From positions 52,046,609-52,110,608 of the forward strand of contig CP136066.1 in NCBI GenBank assembly GCA_032622095.1: a stretch of 64,000 nucleotides of DNA, given 5' to 3'. The position numbers were made by a program, and so were the translations under genes. The DNA is from Siphonodentalium dalli. Lineage: Eukaryota > Mollusca > Scaphopoda > Gadilida > Siphonodentaliidae. This document shows positions 1 through 13,816 of the stretch, piece after piece; the stretch's first letter is position 1; every line of letters begins with the position of its first letter. Under the pieces are notes generated by a model that had not been told where the DNA came from, did not search any database, and saw only the letters and a list, made by a program, of their open reading frames with translations.

Positions 1-1799
1 GCTAATGTGGGGCGTTTTTGTAATATTTTTAAAATGTTTTTGTGCATATTCAGAAAAATTAACGAAAGTTTATTGTCTAAAAGTATTTTATCTTCTTGTA
101 TTCATTTTTTGTTGAGAAAATAACATTTTAATGGTTATACCAATGAATGTCACTGGATTTCACTCATCACTTCTGGAAATTTACTCCAAATTTGAATGGC
201 AGAAACATGGGGTAGGGGAAAGCATATAAAAAAAACTTCAAAATCAGGCATCTTGAAACATACAACTTTATATTGTCAGCTTCTGCATGTATTGTTCTTT
301 CATACGTAATTTAACACTTTCTTTGTTTATATTCATTGACAGAGCTATAATCCTTCTTGTCGTAATTTGGCAGTGAATGTCAAATTGGCATTTTGGAATT
401 ATTTTTAAACAAGATGGCCATAACATTCTAAATAAACGTCCAGTAACGTATTAAGCTGTTTAATAAAGCAGCAGGAATATAAACAAACTGGAAGAAAACA
501 ACTTTGTGTCTTTAATGGCTGTAATTTGGTGATACTATTGCATTTTATTATTTCCCCTACCCCTATACCAACGTTCAAATTTGGAGTCAGTTTACTGAAA
601 AATGAGAGAAATCAAGTGACATACGAGGGCATAACCAATGTAAGGCTTATTTTTCAAAACTAAAGTGTTGTGGGAGGAAAGTTCAAATAATTTTACGCAC
701 CAAAACACCATTTGTTTTTTCTATTTATGCCCAAAAACCTTTTTGAATGAACAAAAATGTCTCAACATGGCATTTGGAAACAAGTTAAGACCAAGGATTC
801 AAAGGGCCATAAGTTGATTTTCTTAAACAATGTTAATATCTTTGCAATTTGTTCAATCTAGTATACTTAAAAGGTTATAAGAAAAGCAGGGCATATGGAT
901 ATCAATTTATTGAGTTACATGACCTCAAATATTGCATTTCATCACACAAGTTCTGTGTCAGTGGCAAATTTGACTTAGTCCATACAATGGAACACACATT
1001 TTGTTTGAGAATATTTTATTCTTCTTAACCATAGGTGCACATATTAATAATTGTTTGTCTTTTATCAAGTGTGGAAATTACAAAAACAGGGGAAAGGCTC
1101 TGCAGTTTGCGCTAGTTTTTTAAATAATTAACCATAAAATACGATATTTGGTTCATTCTGCAAAATTTAGGCTCCGAAATAAGGTAAATTCGCGTTTTTG
1201 AAGGCACACAACTTCAAAAATACTCAATAAATCAGCAATTGTTTTCAGTTTTGGATTCAAGAAATTGAGGACAACAACATAGGCATGATATTTGTAGGAC
1301 TTGGGAATTTGATTTTTTTATATACATCCATGAAAATCCATAAATTGATGATTTCACCAAATGTTCCCAAATTTATTTCACGAAATTCACCAATTTCCCT
1401 TTTTCCGATTTTTGCTGTTGCAATTAGTTCCGGGTTTTGGCATTTTTTTCTCATAAATGCACTGGACTAGTAATACCTTATGCTTAAGCGTAATGCAGTT
1501 AAGATTACGCGTAATACATTTACGATAAAGTAAAGCGTAATGATATTTGAATCACGCTTAAGCGCAATGACATTACGCTTAAGCGTAATCCAATTACGCT
1601 TAAGCGTAATTCAAATTCCATCTCTCAAAACTCAGCTGAAGCTGAAATTGATGCAGTCATTTACTGATTTTCTCCCAACTCAAGAGACTCATTATGATTT
1701 TTCGTTTCATACCAATATTTGGCATATTTCAGTATGTTTGTAACCGTACATCTGCGGAGAAATCTGATGCGATATTCTTGATTATCGTGGATGATTTTG
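1..1799 (+). repeat. Direct-repeat copy A of a fold-back element (left part cut by window edge)
   Basis: Almost base-for-base the same as 22379-24178: I saw only a handful of substitutions and one single-base indel near 773. It is non-coding; the short open frames are antisense pairs. Bases about 130-235 are an imperfect reverse complement of about 540-650, so it carries the inner part of a palindromic element whose outer left arm lies off the window. The homology to copy B stops at 1799, exactly where the 3-kb tandem array starts, so the array adjoins or has replaced the element's downstream flank. The palindromic motif cluster at 1478-1612 lies near this end. Confidence 0.9.
1478..1612. repeat. 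Cluster of TTACGCTTAAGCGTAA palindromes (copy A)
   Basis: Contains two full copies of the 16-base palindrome TTACGCTTAAGCGTAA plus several partial ones (GCTTAAGCGTAAT, ATTACGCGTAAT, CACGCTTAAGCGCAAT). The same cluster recurs at 23857-23990. Related fragments (ATTACGCTTAGTAAGTGTAAT) sit at the far left end of copy B near 21952, so the motif marks both outer ends of the element. Function unknown; by position it resembles a subterminal protein-binding repeat of a DNA transposon. Confidence 0.7.
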
Positions 1800-2764
1800 C
1801 TTTGTGTGACCCACATTATGTGAGTAAAGGGGGATGCCCTATAGCAGAAGAGTCCACAATTAGAGGTACCATGTCTTACCCACCGGAAGCTGACATAAGC
1901 TAATGATAGGTAGAGCACTCTGCTGTATAGGCAGTTTCTGATATAGTCATAAAGAGTAGGAAAATAAAAGATAGCAGAAACCCAGAGAACACATACAAAT
2001 TTCGTGTTATGATTTATATTTCATAATAATATTTAATTTAATCATTGTATGATCAAAGTTATGTGATAAAGAAATAATCAAAAAAGCGAGGCCCCCTGGT
2101 CATTTCTGTAAATTTAGTACCCGTGAGGTCTCCATGTCGTTACTGTACATTTATTAACCACGAGTTTCCCAGTCCGGATCCCCCGTATTTGTAAAATAAT
2201 TGCGCTTAACATGTATATGCATATGTAAACCATAATATTTATATACTTATTAAAAGATACCAACACTGAAAAAATTTTATTATCGAATTATCCACACACT
2301 ATCGTGACAGGTTATTTCGTTTACTTGATCAAGGGAGGTCCCGTTGTTTGATCATCGGCAACCATAATTCCGTATTAAAATAAATAATAGATAAACAAAT
2401 CCTCATGCAAAAAGCAGCCCAGTTCAAAGAACAAACATGCAGCAAGCATCCACACATCACACGACAACATGTCCATCCTACACTTGTCATGATAATTGAT
2501 ATATAGGGCTGTTGTTAGTAAGTAATTAAATTACAAACCTATACATATGACATGGTGAACGCTCTTTATGTACAGTATATAACAGTTATGTATTGATATG
2601 GTACATCGGTTGGAATTGTGTTCAAAGTTCCCATGCATACAAATTGTTATTGTGATAGCCGACAAAAACATGGGCCATCCCACATATATACAGGTATACA
2701 ATCAACCATCCATAAGTTAAATGGTTTGTTGGTTAACGGGTCCTGTTTCTAAAGTGGTGTTGAC

Positions 2765-3124
2765 ATGTGGAGCTATGTAAACATGTCATATTTACTGTGT
2801 TTGAGTGTTTATTTTTTGACTTATCGTACTAGCTTGATAACACAGAAGGAATCAATTGTTTGGAAAATGTTTACTAAGTCCGTTCCGAAATCATATTTTT
2901 GTACCGAAAGTTGGTCCTATAAAAAAATGTTTGGCCACAGCAGCTCATCAGGTACACCTCTGGTCTATAACAGATATAAAGCAATCTGTTATTTCATATA
3001 TGGTTTCGGGAGTTGTGCACGACCTTATGGACAGACCAGTTCTCCCGTACAGACCAAGTCCTTGGCCTGTACGCTGAAAGCCAGAAAATTGCCTGCTGAT
3101 TCCTCCAATATCGAACTAGTATGA
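2765..3124 (+). other. Hypothetical 119-codon open frame repeated in each array unit
   Basis: The frame encodes 119 aa here and at 8774-9133, and 124 aa at 5762-6136, 11771-12145 and 14783-15157. The 15-bp indel keeps the frame and adds a second copy of SVYFL in a hydrophobic N-terminal stretch (about residues 6-20). The rest is Ser/Lys/Tyr rich with no recognised domain. Because the units are nearly identical, conservation of the frame says little about coding. No splice or translation context supports it. I regard it as probably non-coding, but it is the only long frame in the unit. Confidence 0.15.
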
Positions 3125-3641
3125 ACTGTCAAAGGTATTTTATCACGCGCGATGGTAACAGTGCACTGTAAAAACGCGACGGTATTATTGTCCGAACACA
3201 TAATATAGTTATAAACTGTGTTGATAGTTTATAGGTGGTCTAACCACAAAATTGCACAAAGTAAAAACCGTGTTTTGTACGGTAAAAACCCAATCAAAAA
3301 CAAAACGTAGTATACATTAACATTAGTTTACCTGTAATCAGAAAATAAACACATGTATTAACCTCCATGTAGTTTTCCCGTTCGTCAGTACATGTGAATG
3401 ATTTAAGAACACATATCCTCTATTCGCGAAGGAGCCTAAAATGCACAGCCTACCCGGGCCTAATTCCTGCCAGTATGAAGCGCAGACGTTATGAGAAACG
3501 TCATGATTCACGAGCTCCGGTGTGACGTATATCCGCCCGTGACGTCACACGTCAGGTGCGTGTAAGACAATTTAAAGGAATACATATTGAACGTGTGTCG
3601 CCCATAACAAAATAAATTCGTATTATATAATCAACTGTAAT

Positions 3642-4496
3642 GTTGGGATGTGGATATTATATAATTATTTCAAGAATAATTTGGGTGAATTATAATTCCG
3701 AGTTGCGGCCATTCCCTTAAGTTAGTTTAAGCTCTTTTTAAAGAGCGTGTTATTTGAGCATGTGCATGATTGAACCAACACATTAACGAGTGTCCATAAA
3801 TTTGTAAAAAATATATCGTAATTGGGTACCACATGGCTATGTACATCGCGAAATTAATTATTACAACAACGAGGCGCGTTCACGTGATGGTATGGAAATC
3901 ATAAGCGGGAAGTTCCATTTATAAATAATATCTTGAAAACATATTTTGTGTAAATGTTATGCATCACGACTGAACTGTCGTGATTAAGGTTGTGATCTAC
4001 CGTACTAGTACTGTTGGGATGTGTATATTATATAATAATTCCAAGATTAATTTTAGTGAAATGATTCCGACATTTGGCCATACCCTTAGGTTGATGTAGC
4101 TCATTTAAAGAGCGTTGTTCCTTGAAATGTGCGTGATTGGCACCACACAATTAAGGAGTGTTTAAAAAAATTTGTATGATTATCGTAAATGGGTACCAGG
4201 TTGTCTGTGTCCACTGCGAAATTAATGATTATAACAACAGGGCGCGTTCACGTGGTGGTATGGAAATCATAAGGGGGAGTTGTGTTTATAAATAACACCA
4301 TTAAGGAGTGTTATACATTTGTATAATATATCGTAAATGGGTACCAAAATGGCTGTGTCGACCGTATAATTAATGATTATAACAACGAGGCGCGTTCACG
4401 TGGTGGTATAGGGCGATCATAAGGGGGGAGTTTTGTTTATAAATAATATCGTGAATACTCCATTTTGTGTAAATGTTATGCATCACAAATATATAT
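3642..4496 (+). repeat. Three diverged internal subrepeats in each 3-kb unit (unit 1 coordinates)
   Basis: Subrepeats start at 3642, 4013 and about 4284; the third is partial. Each holds, in order, an AT-rich start, GAGTGT, a GGGTACCA box, AATTAATNATTA(C/T)AACAA, GGCGCGTTCACGTG (an E-box CACGTG), GGTAT and TTATAAATAA. The same block recurs in units 2-5. Spacing is about 371, 271 and 213 bp. Regulatory meaning is not shown. Confidence 0.8.
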
Positions 4497-4795
4497 TCAT
4501 TCATTTGGCAATATTTAAGTTCCCGCCTTGATGACCCATCCAGTAAGGCGCACGACACTCCCACTGAATTATAAGTTAACAATTTTTAGGTTGGGTTATC
4601 ACATAATGTATACGAGTTCTGTGCTGGGTATTTTTGTGAAATAAAACGTTAAACAAAAGTTTAAGAGCTTGTCAAATAAGGTGATAATGGTGAAAATATC
4701 AAAATTAGGATGTAAAATAAATACGTCAAACAGTCTACAGGGCCAAAAGAACCCTCTATCGCAGAACATCTCGCTATGGGTTCCATATATCGTAG

Positions 4796-7700
4796 CTTTG
4801 TGTGACCCACATTATGTGAGTAAAGGGGGGATGCCCTATAGCAGAAGAGTCCACAATTAGAGGTACCATGTCTTACCCACCGGAAGCTGACATAAGCTAA
4901 TGATAGGTAGAGCACTCTGCTGTATAGGCAGTTTCTGATATAGTCATAAAGAGTAGATAAATAAAAGATAGCAGAAACCCAGAGAACACATACAAATTTC
5001 GTGTTATGATTTATATTTCATAATAATATTTAATTTAATCATTGTATGATCAAAGTTATGTGATAAAGAAATAATCAAAAAAGCGAGGCCCCCTGGTCAT
5101 TTCTGTAAATTTAGTACCCGTGAGGTCTCCATGTCGTTACTGTACATTTATTAACCACGAGTTTCCCAGTCCGGATCCCCCGTATTTGTAAAATAATTGC
5201 GCTTAACATGTATATGCATATGTAAACCATAATATTTATATACTTATTAAAAGATACCAACACTGAAATTTTTTTATTATCGAATTATCCACACACTATC
5301 GTGACAGGTTATTTCGTTTACTTGATCAAGGGAGGTCCCGTTGTTTGATCATCGGCAACCATAATTCCGTATTAAAATAAATAATAGATAGACAAATCCT
5401 CATGCAAAAAGCAGCCCAGTTCAAAGAACAAACATGCAGCAAGCATCCACACATCACACGACAACATGTCCATCCTACACTTGTCATGATAATTGATATA
5501 TAGGGCTGTTGTTAGTAAGTAATTAAATTACAAACCTATACATATGACATGGTGAACGCTCTTTATGTACAGTATATAACAGTTATGTATTGATATGGTA
5601 CATCGGTTGGAATTGTGTTCAAAGTTCCCATGCATACAAATTGTTATTGTGATAGCCGACAAAAACATGGGCCATCCCACATATATACAGGTATACAATC
5701 AACCATCCATAAGTTAAATGGTTTGTTGGTTAACGGGTCCTGTTTCTAAAGTGGTGTTGACATGTGGAGCTATGTAAACATGTCATATTTACTGTGTTTG
5801 AGTGTTTATTTTTTGAGTGTTTATTTTTTGACTTATCGTACTAGCTTGATAACACAGAAGGAATCAATTGTTTGGAAAATGTTTACTAAGTCCGTTCCGA
5901 AATCATATTTTTGTACCGAAAGTTGGTCCTATAAAAAAATGTTTGGCCACAGCAGCTCATCAGGTACACCTCTGGTCTATAACAGATATAAAGCAATCTG
6001 TTATTTCATATATGGTTTCGGGAGTTGTGCACGACCATATGGACAGACCAGTTCTCCCGTACAGACCAAGTCCTTGGCCTGTACGCTGAAAGCCAGAAAA
6101 TTGCCTGCTGATTCCTCCAATATCGAACTAGTATGAACTGTCAAAGGTATTTTATCACGCGCGATGGTAACAGTGCACTGTAAAAACGCGACGGTATTAT
6201 TGTCCGAACACATAATATAGTTATAAACTGTGTTGATAGTTTATAGGTGGTCTAACCACAAAATTGCACAAAGTAAAAACCGTGTTTTGTACGGTAAAAA
6301 CCCAATCAAAAACAAAACGTAGTATACATTAACATTAGTTTACCTGTAATCAGAAAATAAACACATGTATTAACCTCCATGTAGTTTTCCCGTTCGTCAG
6401 TACATGTGAATGATTTAAGAACACATATCCTCTATTCGCGAAGGAGCCTAAAATGCACAGCCTACCCGGGCCTAATTCCTGCCAGTATGAAGCGCAGACG
6501 TTATGAGAAACGTCACGATTCACGAGCTCCGGTGTGACGTATATCCGCCCGTGACGTCACACGTCAGGTGCGTGTAAGACAATTTAAAGGAATACATATT
6601 GAACGTGTGTCGCCCATAACAAAATAAATTCGTATTATATAATCAACTGTAATGTTGGGATGTGGATATTATATAATTATTTCAAGAATAATTTGGGTGA
6701 ATTATAATTCCGAGTTGCGGCCATTCCCTTAAGTTAGTTTAAGCTCTTTTTAAAGAGCGTGTTATTTGAGCATGTGCATGATTGAACCAACACATTAACG
6801 AGTGTCCATAAATTTGTAAAAAATATATCGTAATTGGGTACCACATGGCTATGTACATCGCGAAATTAATTATTACAACAACGAGGCGCGTTCACGTGAT
6901 GGTATGGAAATCATAAGCGGGAAGTTCCATTTATAAATAATATCTTGAAAACATATTTTGTGTAAATGTTATGCATCACGACTGAACTGTCGTGATTAAG
7001 GTTGTGATCTACCGTACTAGTACTGTTGGGATGTGTATATTATATAATAATTCCAAGATTAATTTTAGTGAAATGATTCCGACATTTGGCCATACCCTTA
7101 GGTTGATGTAGCTCATTTAAAGAGCGTTGTTCCTTGAAATGTGCGTGATTGGCACCACACAATTAAGGAGTGTTTAAAAAAATTTGTATGATTATCGTAA
7201 ATGGGTACCAGGTTGTCTGTGTCCACTGCGAAATTAATGATTATAACAACAGGGCGCGTTCACGTGGTGGTATGGAAATCATAAGGGGGAGTTGTGTTTA
7301 TAAATAACACCATTAAGGAGTGTTATACATTTGTATAATATATCGTAAATGGGTACCAAAATGGCTGTGTCGACCGTATAATTAATGATTATAACAACGA
7401 GGCGCGTTCACGTGGTGGTATAGGGCGATCACAAGGGGGGAGTTTTGTTTATAAATAATATCGTGAATACTCCATTTTGTGTAAATGTTATGCATCACAA
7501 ATATATATTCATTCATTTGGCAATATTCAAGTTCCCGCCTTGATGACCCATCCAGTAAGGCGCACGACACTCCCACTGAATTATAAGTTAACAATTTTTA
7601 GGTTGGGTTATCACATAATGTATACGAGTTCTGTGCTGGGTATTTTTGTGAAATAAAACGTTAAACAAAAGTTTAAGAGCTTGTCAAATAAGGTGATAAT

Positions 7701-7807
7701 GGTGAAAATATCAAAATTAGGATGTAAAATAAATACGTCAAACAGTCTACAGGGCCAAAAGAACCCTCTATCGCAGAACATCTCGCTATGGGTTCCATAT
7801 ATCGTAG
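4796..7807 (+). repeat. 3-kb array unit 2 (3012 bp)
   Basis: Carries the 15-bp duplication near 5815-5830. The variable A/T tract at 5266-5275 reads A3T7. It has AGTAGATAAATAAAAG near 4951 where other units have AGTAGGAAAATAAAAG. Confidence 0.9.
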
Positions 7808-10804
7808 CTTTGTGTGACCCACATTATGTGAGTAAAGGGGGGATGCCCTATAGCAGAAGAGTCCACAATTAGAGGTACCATGTCTTACCCACCGGAAGCT
7901 GACATAAGCTAATGATAGGTAGAGCACTCTGCTGTATAGGCAGTTTCTGATATAGTCATAAAGAGTAGGAAAATAAAAGATAGCAGAAACCCAGAGAACA
8001 CATACAAATTTCGTGTTATGATTTATATTTCATAATAATATTTAATTTAATCATTGTATGATCAAAGTTATGTGATAAAGAAATAATCAAAAAAGCAAGG
8101 CCCCCTGGTCATTTCTGTAAATTTAGTACCCGTGAGGTCTCCATGTCGTTACTGTACATTTATTAACCACGAGTTTCCCAGTCCGGATCCCCCGTATTTG
8201 TAAAATAATTGCGCTTAACATGTATATGCATATGTAAACCATAATATTTATATACTTATTAAAAGATACCAACACTGAAATTTATTTATTATCGAATTAT
8301 CCACACACTATCGTGACAGGTTATTTCGTTTACTTGATCAAGGGAGGTCCCGTTGTTTGATCATCGGCAACCATAATTCCGTATTAAAATAAATAATAGA
8401 TAGACAAATCCTCATGCAAAAAGCAGCCCAGTTCAAAGAACAAACATGCAGCAAGCATCCACACATCACACGACAACATGTCCATCCTACACTTGTCATG
8501 ATAATTGATATATAGGGCTGTTGTTAGTAAGTAATTAAATTACAAACCTATACATATGACATGGTGAACGCTCTTTATGTACAGTATATAACAGTTATGT
8601 ATTGATATGGTACATCGGTTGGAATTGTGTTCAAAGTTCCCATGCATACAAATTGTTATTGTGATAGCCGACAAAAACATGGGCCATCCCACATATATAC
8701 AGGTATACAATCAACCATCCATAAGTTAAATGGTTTGTTGGTTAACGGGTCCTGTTTCTAAAGTGGTGTTGACATGTGGAGCTATGTAAACATGTCATAT
8801 TTACTGTGTTTGAGTGTTTATTTTTTGACTTATCGTACTAGCTTGATAACACAGAAGGAATCAATTGTTTGGAAAATGTTTACTAAGTCCGTTCCGAAAT
8901 CATATTTTTGTACCGAAAGTTGGTCCTATAAAAAAATGTTTGGCCACAGCAGCTCATCAGGTACACCTCTGGTCTATAACAGATATAAAGCAATCTGTTA
9001 TTTCATATATGGTTTCGGGAGTTGTGCACGACCTTATGGACAGACCAGTTCTCCCGTACAGACCAAGTCCTTGGCCTGTACGCTGAAAGCCAGAAAATTG
9101 CCTGCTGATTCCTCCAATATCGAACTAGTATGAACTGTCAAAGGTATTTTATCACGCGCGATGGTAACAGTGCACTGTAAAAACGCGACGGTATTATTGT
9201 CCGAACACATAATATAGTTATAAACTGTGTTGATAGTTTATAGGTGGTCTAACCACAAAATTGCACAAAGTAAAAACCGTGTTTTGTACGGTAAAAACCC
9301 AATCAAAAACAAAACGTAGTATACATTAACATTAGTTTACCTGTAATCAGAAAATAAACACATGTATTAACCTCCATGTAGTTTTCCCGTTCGTCAGTAC
9401 ATGTGAATGATTTAAGAACACATATCCTCTATTCGCGAAGGAGCCTAAAATGCACAGCCTACCCGGGCCTAATTCCTGCCAGTATGAAGCGCAGACGTTA
9501 TGAGAAACGTCACGATTCACGAGCTCCGGTGTGACGTATATCCGCCCGTGACGTCACACGTCAGGTGCGTGTAAGACAATTTAAAGGAATACATATTGAA
9601 CGTGTGTCGCCCATAACAAAATAAATTCGTATTATATAATCAACTGTAATGTTGGGATGTGGATATTATATAATTATTTCAAGAATAATTTGGGTGAATT
9701 ATAATTCCGAGTTGCGGCCATTCCCTTAAGTTAGTTTAAGCTCTTTTTAAAGAGCGTGTTATTTGAGCATGTGCATGATTGAACCAACACATTAACGAGT
9801 GTCCATAAATTTGTAAAAAATATATCGTAATTGGGTACCACATGGCTATGTACATCGCGAAATTAATTATTACAACAACGAGGCGCGTTCACGTGATGGT
9901 ATGGAAATCATAAGCGGGAAGTTCCATTTATAAATAATATCTTGAAAACATATTTTGTGTAAATGTTATGCATCACGACTGAACTGTCGTGATTAAGGTT
10001 GTGATCTACCGTACTAGTACTGTTGGGATGTGTATATTATATAATAATTCCAAGATTAATTTTAGTGAAATGATTCCGACATTTGGCCATACCCTTAGGT
10101 TGATGTAGCTCATTTAAAGAGCGTTGTTCCTTGAAATGTGCGTGATTGGCACCACACAATTAAGGAGTGTTTAAAAAAATTTGTATGATTATCGTAAATG
10201 GGTACCAGGTTGTCTGTGTCCACTGCGAAATTAATGATTATAACAACAGGGCGCGTTCACGTGGTGGTATGGAAATCATAAGGGGGAGTTGTGTTTATAA
10301 ATAACACCATTAAGGAGTGTTATACATTTGTATAATATATCGTAAATGGGTACCAAAATGGCTGTGTCGACCGTATAATTAATGATTATAACAACGAGGC
10401 GCGTTCACGTGGTGGTATAGGGCGATCACAAGGGGGGAGTTTTGTTTATAAATAATATCGTGAATACTCCATTTTGTGTAAATGTTATGCATCACAAATA
10501 TATATTCATTCATTTGGCAATATTTAAGTTCCCGCCTTGATGACCCATCCAGTAAGGCGCACGACACTCCCACTGAATTATAAGTTAACAATTTTTAGGT
10601 TGGGTTATCACATAATGTATACGAGTTCTGTGCTGGGTATTTTTGTGAAATAAAACGTTAAACAAAAGTTTAAGAGCTTGTCAAATAAGGTGATAATGGT
10701 GAAAATATCAAAATTAGGATGTAAAATAAATACGTCAAACAGTCTACAGGGCCAAAAGAACCCTCTATCGCAGAACATCTCGCTATGGGTTCCATATATC
10801 GTAG
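7808..10804 (+). repeat. 3-kb array unit 3 (2997 bp)
   Basis: Lacks the 15-bp duplication. The variable A/T tract at 8278-8287 reads A3T3AT3. It shares CGATCACAAGG near 10430 with unit 2, where units 1, 4 and 5 have CGATCATAAGG. Confidence 0.9.
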
Positions 10805-13800
10805 CTTTGTGTGACCCACATTATGTGAGTAAAGGGGGGATGCCCTATAGCAGAAGAGTCCACAATTAGAGGTACCATGTCTTACCCACCGGAAGCTGAC
10901 ATAAGCTAATGATAGGTAGAGCACTCTGCTGTATAGGCAGTTTCTGATATAGTCATAAAGAGTAGGAAAATAAAAGATAGCAGAAACCCAGAGAACACAT
11001 ACAAATTTCGTGTTATGATTTATATTTCATAATAATATTTAATTTAATCATTGTATGATCAAAGTTATGTGATAAAGAAATAATCAAAAAAGCGAGGCCC
11101 CCTGGTCATTTCTGTAAATTTAGTACCCGTGAGGTCTCCATGTCGTTACTGTACATTTATTAACCACGAGTTTCCCAGTCCGGATCCCCCGTATTTGTAA
11201 AATAATTGCGCTTAACATGTATATGCATATGTAAACCATAATATTTATATACTTATTAAAAGATACCAACACTGAAAAAATTTTATTATCGAATTATCCA
11301 CACACTATCGTGACAGGTTATTTCGTTTACTTGATCAAGGGAGGTCCCGTTGTTTGATCATCGGCAACCATAATTCCGTATTAAAATAAATAATAGATAA
11401 ACAAATCCTCATGCAAAAAGCAGCCCAGTTCAAAGAACAAACATGCAGCAAGCATCCACACATCACACGACAACATGTCCATCCTACACTTGTCATGATA
11501 ATTGATATATAGGGCTGTTGTTAGTAAGTAATTAAATTACAAACCTATACATATGACATGGTGAACGCTCTTTATGTACAGTATATAACAGTTATGTATT
11601 GATATGGTACATCGGTTGGAATTGTGTTCAAAGTTCCCATGCATACAAATTGTTATTGTGATAGCCGACAAAAACATGGGCCATCCCACATATATACAGG
11701 TATACAATCAACCATCCATAAGTTAAATGGTTTGTTGGTTAACGGGTCCTGTTTCTAAAGTGGTGTTGACATGTGGAGCTATGTAAACATGTCATATTTA
11801 CTGTGTTTGAGTGTTTATTTTTTGAGTGTTTATTTTTTGACTTATCGTACTAGCTTGATAACACAGAAGGAATCAATTGTTTGGAAAATGTTTACTAAGT
11901 CCGTTCCGAAATCATATTTTTGTACCGAAAGTTGGTCCTATAAAAAAATGTTTGGCCACAGCAGCTCATCAGGTACACCTCTGGTCTATAACAGATATAA
12001 AGCAATCTGTTATTTCATATATGGTTTCGGGAGTTGTGCACGACCTTATGGACAGACCAGTTCTCCCGTACAGACCAAGTCCTTGGCCTGTACGCTGAAA
12101 GCCAGAAAATTGCCTGCTGATTCCTCCAATATCGAACTAGTATGAACTGTCAAAGGTATTTTATCACGCGCGATGGTAACAGTGCACTGTAAAAACGCGA
12201 CGGTATTATTGTCCGAACACATAATATAGTTATAAACTGTGTTGATAGTTTATAGGTGGTCTAACCACAAAATTGCACAAAGTAAAAACCGTGTTTTGTA
12301 CGGTAAAAACCCAATCAAAAACAAAACGTAGTATACATTAACATTAGTTTACCTGTAATCAGAAAATAAACACATGTATTAACCTCCATGTAGTTTTCCC
12401 GTTCGTCAGTACATGTGAATGATTTAAGAACACATATCCTCTATTCGCGAAGGAGCCTAAAATGCACAGCCTACCCGGGCCTAATTCCTGCCAGTATGAA
12501 GCGCAGACGTTATGAGAAACGTCACGATTCACGAGCTCCGGTGTGACGTATATCCGCCCGTGACGTCACACGTCAGGTGCGTGTAAGACAATTTAAAGGA
12601 ATACATATTGAACGTGTGTCGCCCATAACAAAATAAATTCGTATTATATAATCAACTGTAATGTTGGGATGTGGATATTATATAATTATTTCAAAAATAA
12701 TTTGGGTGAATTATAATTCCGAGTTGCGGCCATTCCCTTAAGTTAGTTTAAGCTCTTTTTAAAGAGCGTGTTATTTGAGCATGTGCATGATTGAACCAAC
12801 ACATTAACGAGTGTCCATAAATTTGTAAAAAATATATCGTAATTGGGTACCACATGGCTATGTACAAAGCGAAATTAATTATTACAACAACGAGGCGCGT
12901 TCACGTGATGGTATGGAAATCATAAGCGGGAAGTTCCATTTATAAATAATATCTTGAAAACATATTTTGTGTAAATGTTATGCATCACGACTGAACTGTC
13001 GTGATTAAGGTTGTGATCTACCGTACTAGTACTGTTGGGATGTGTATATTATATAATAATTCCAAGATTAATTTTAGTGAAATGATTCCGACATTTGTCC
13101 ATACCCTTAGGTTGATGTAGCTCATTTAAAGAGCGTTGTTCCTTGAAATGTGCGTGATTGGCACCACACAATTAAGGAGTGTTTAAAAAAATTTGTATGA
13201 TTATCGTAAATGGGTACCAGGTTGTCTGTGTCCACTGCGAAATTAATGATTATAACAACAGGGCGCGTTCACGTGGTGGTATGGAAATCATAAGGGGGAG
13301 TTGTGTTTATAAATAACACCATTAAGGAGTGTTATACATTTGTATAATATATCGTAAATGGGTACCAAAATGGCTGTGTCGACCGTATAATTAATGATTA
13401 TAACAACGAGGCGCGTTCACGTGGTGGTATAGGGCGATCATAAGGGGGGAGTTTTGTTTATAAATAATATCGTGAATACTCCATTTTGTGTAAATGTTAT
13501 GCATCACAAATATATATTCATTCATTTGGCAATATTTAAGTTCCCGCCTTGATGACCCATCCAGTAAGGCGCACGACACTCCCACTGAATTATAAGTTAA
13601 CAATTTTTAGGTTGGGTTATCACATAATGTATACGAGTTCTGTGCTGGGTATTTTTGTGAAATAAAACGTTAAACAAAAGTTTAAGAGCTTGTCAAATAA
13701 GGTGATAATGGTGAAAATATCAAAATTAGGATGTAAAATAAATACGTCCAACAGTCTACAGGGCCAAAAGAACCCTCTATCGCAGAACATCTCGCTATGG

Positions 13801-13816
13801 GTTCCATATAACGTAG
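10805..13816 (+). repeat. 3-kb array unit 4 (3012 bp)
   Basis: Has the 15-bp duplication. The variable A/T tract at 11275-11284 reads A6T4. A private change, TGTACAAAGCG in place of TGTACATCGCG, is found near 12862. Confidence 0.9.

Larger units (their letters stand above)
1800..4795 (+). repeat. 3-kb array unit 1 (2996 bp)
   Basis: First unit, fused to the fold-back element at 1799/1800. It lacks one G in the G-run near 1830 relative to other units and lacks the 15-bp duplication. The variable A/T tract at 2269-2278 reads A6T4. The CRE-like palindrome GTGACGTCAC is at 3539-3548. Confidence 0.9.

Noticed and set aside
1257-1470. Paired sense/antisense 61-65 codon frames (also at 23636-23849)
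   Set aside because: Mutually overlapping frames in AT-rich repeat sequence with no domain or splice support; both are copies of the same repeat.
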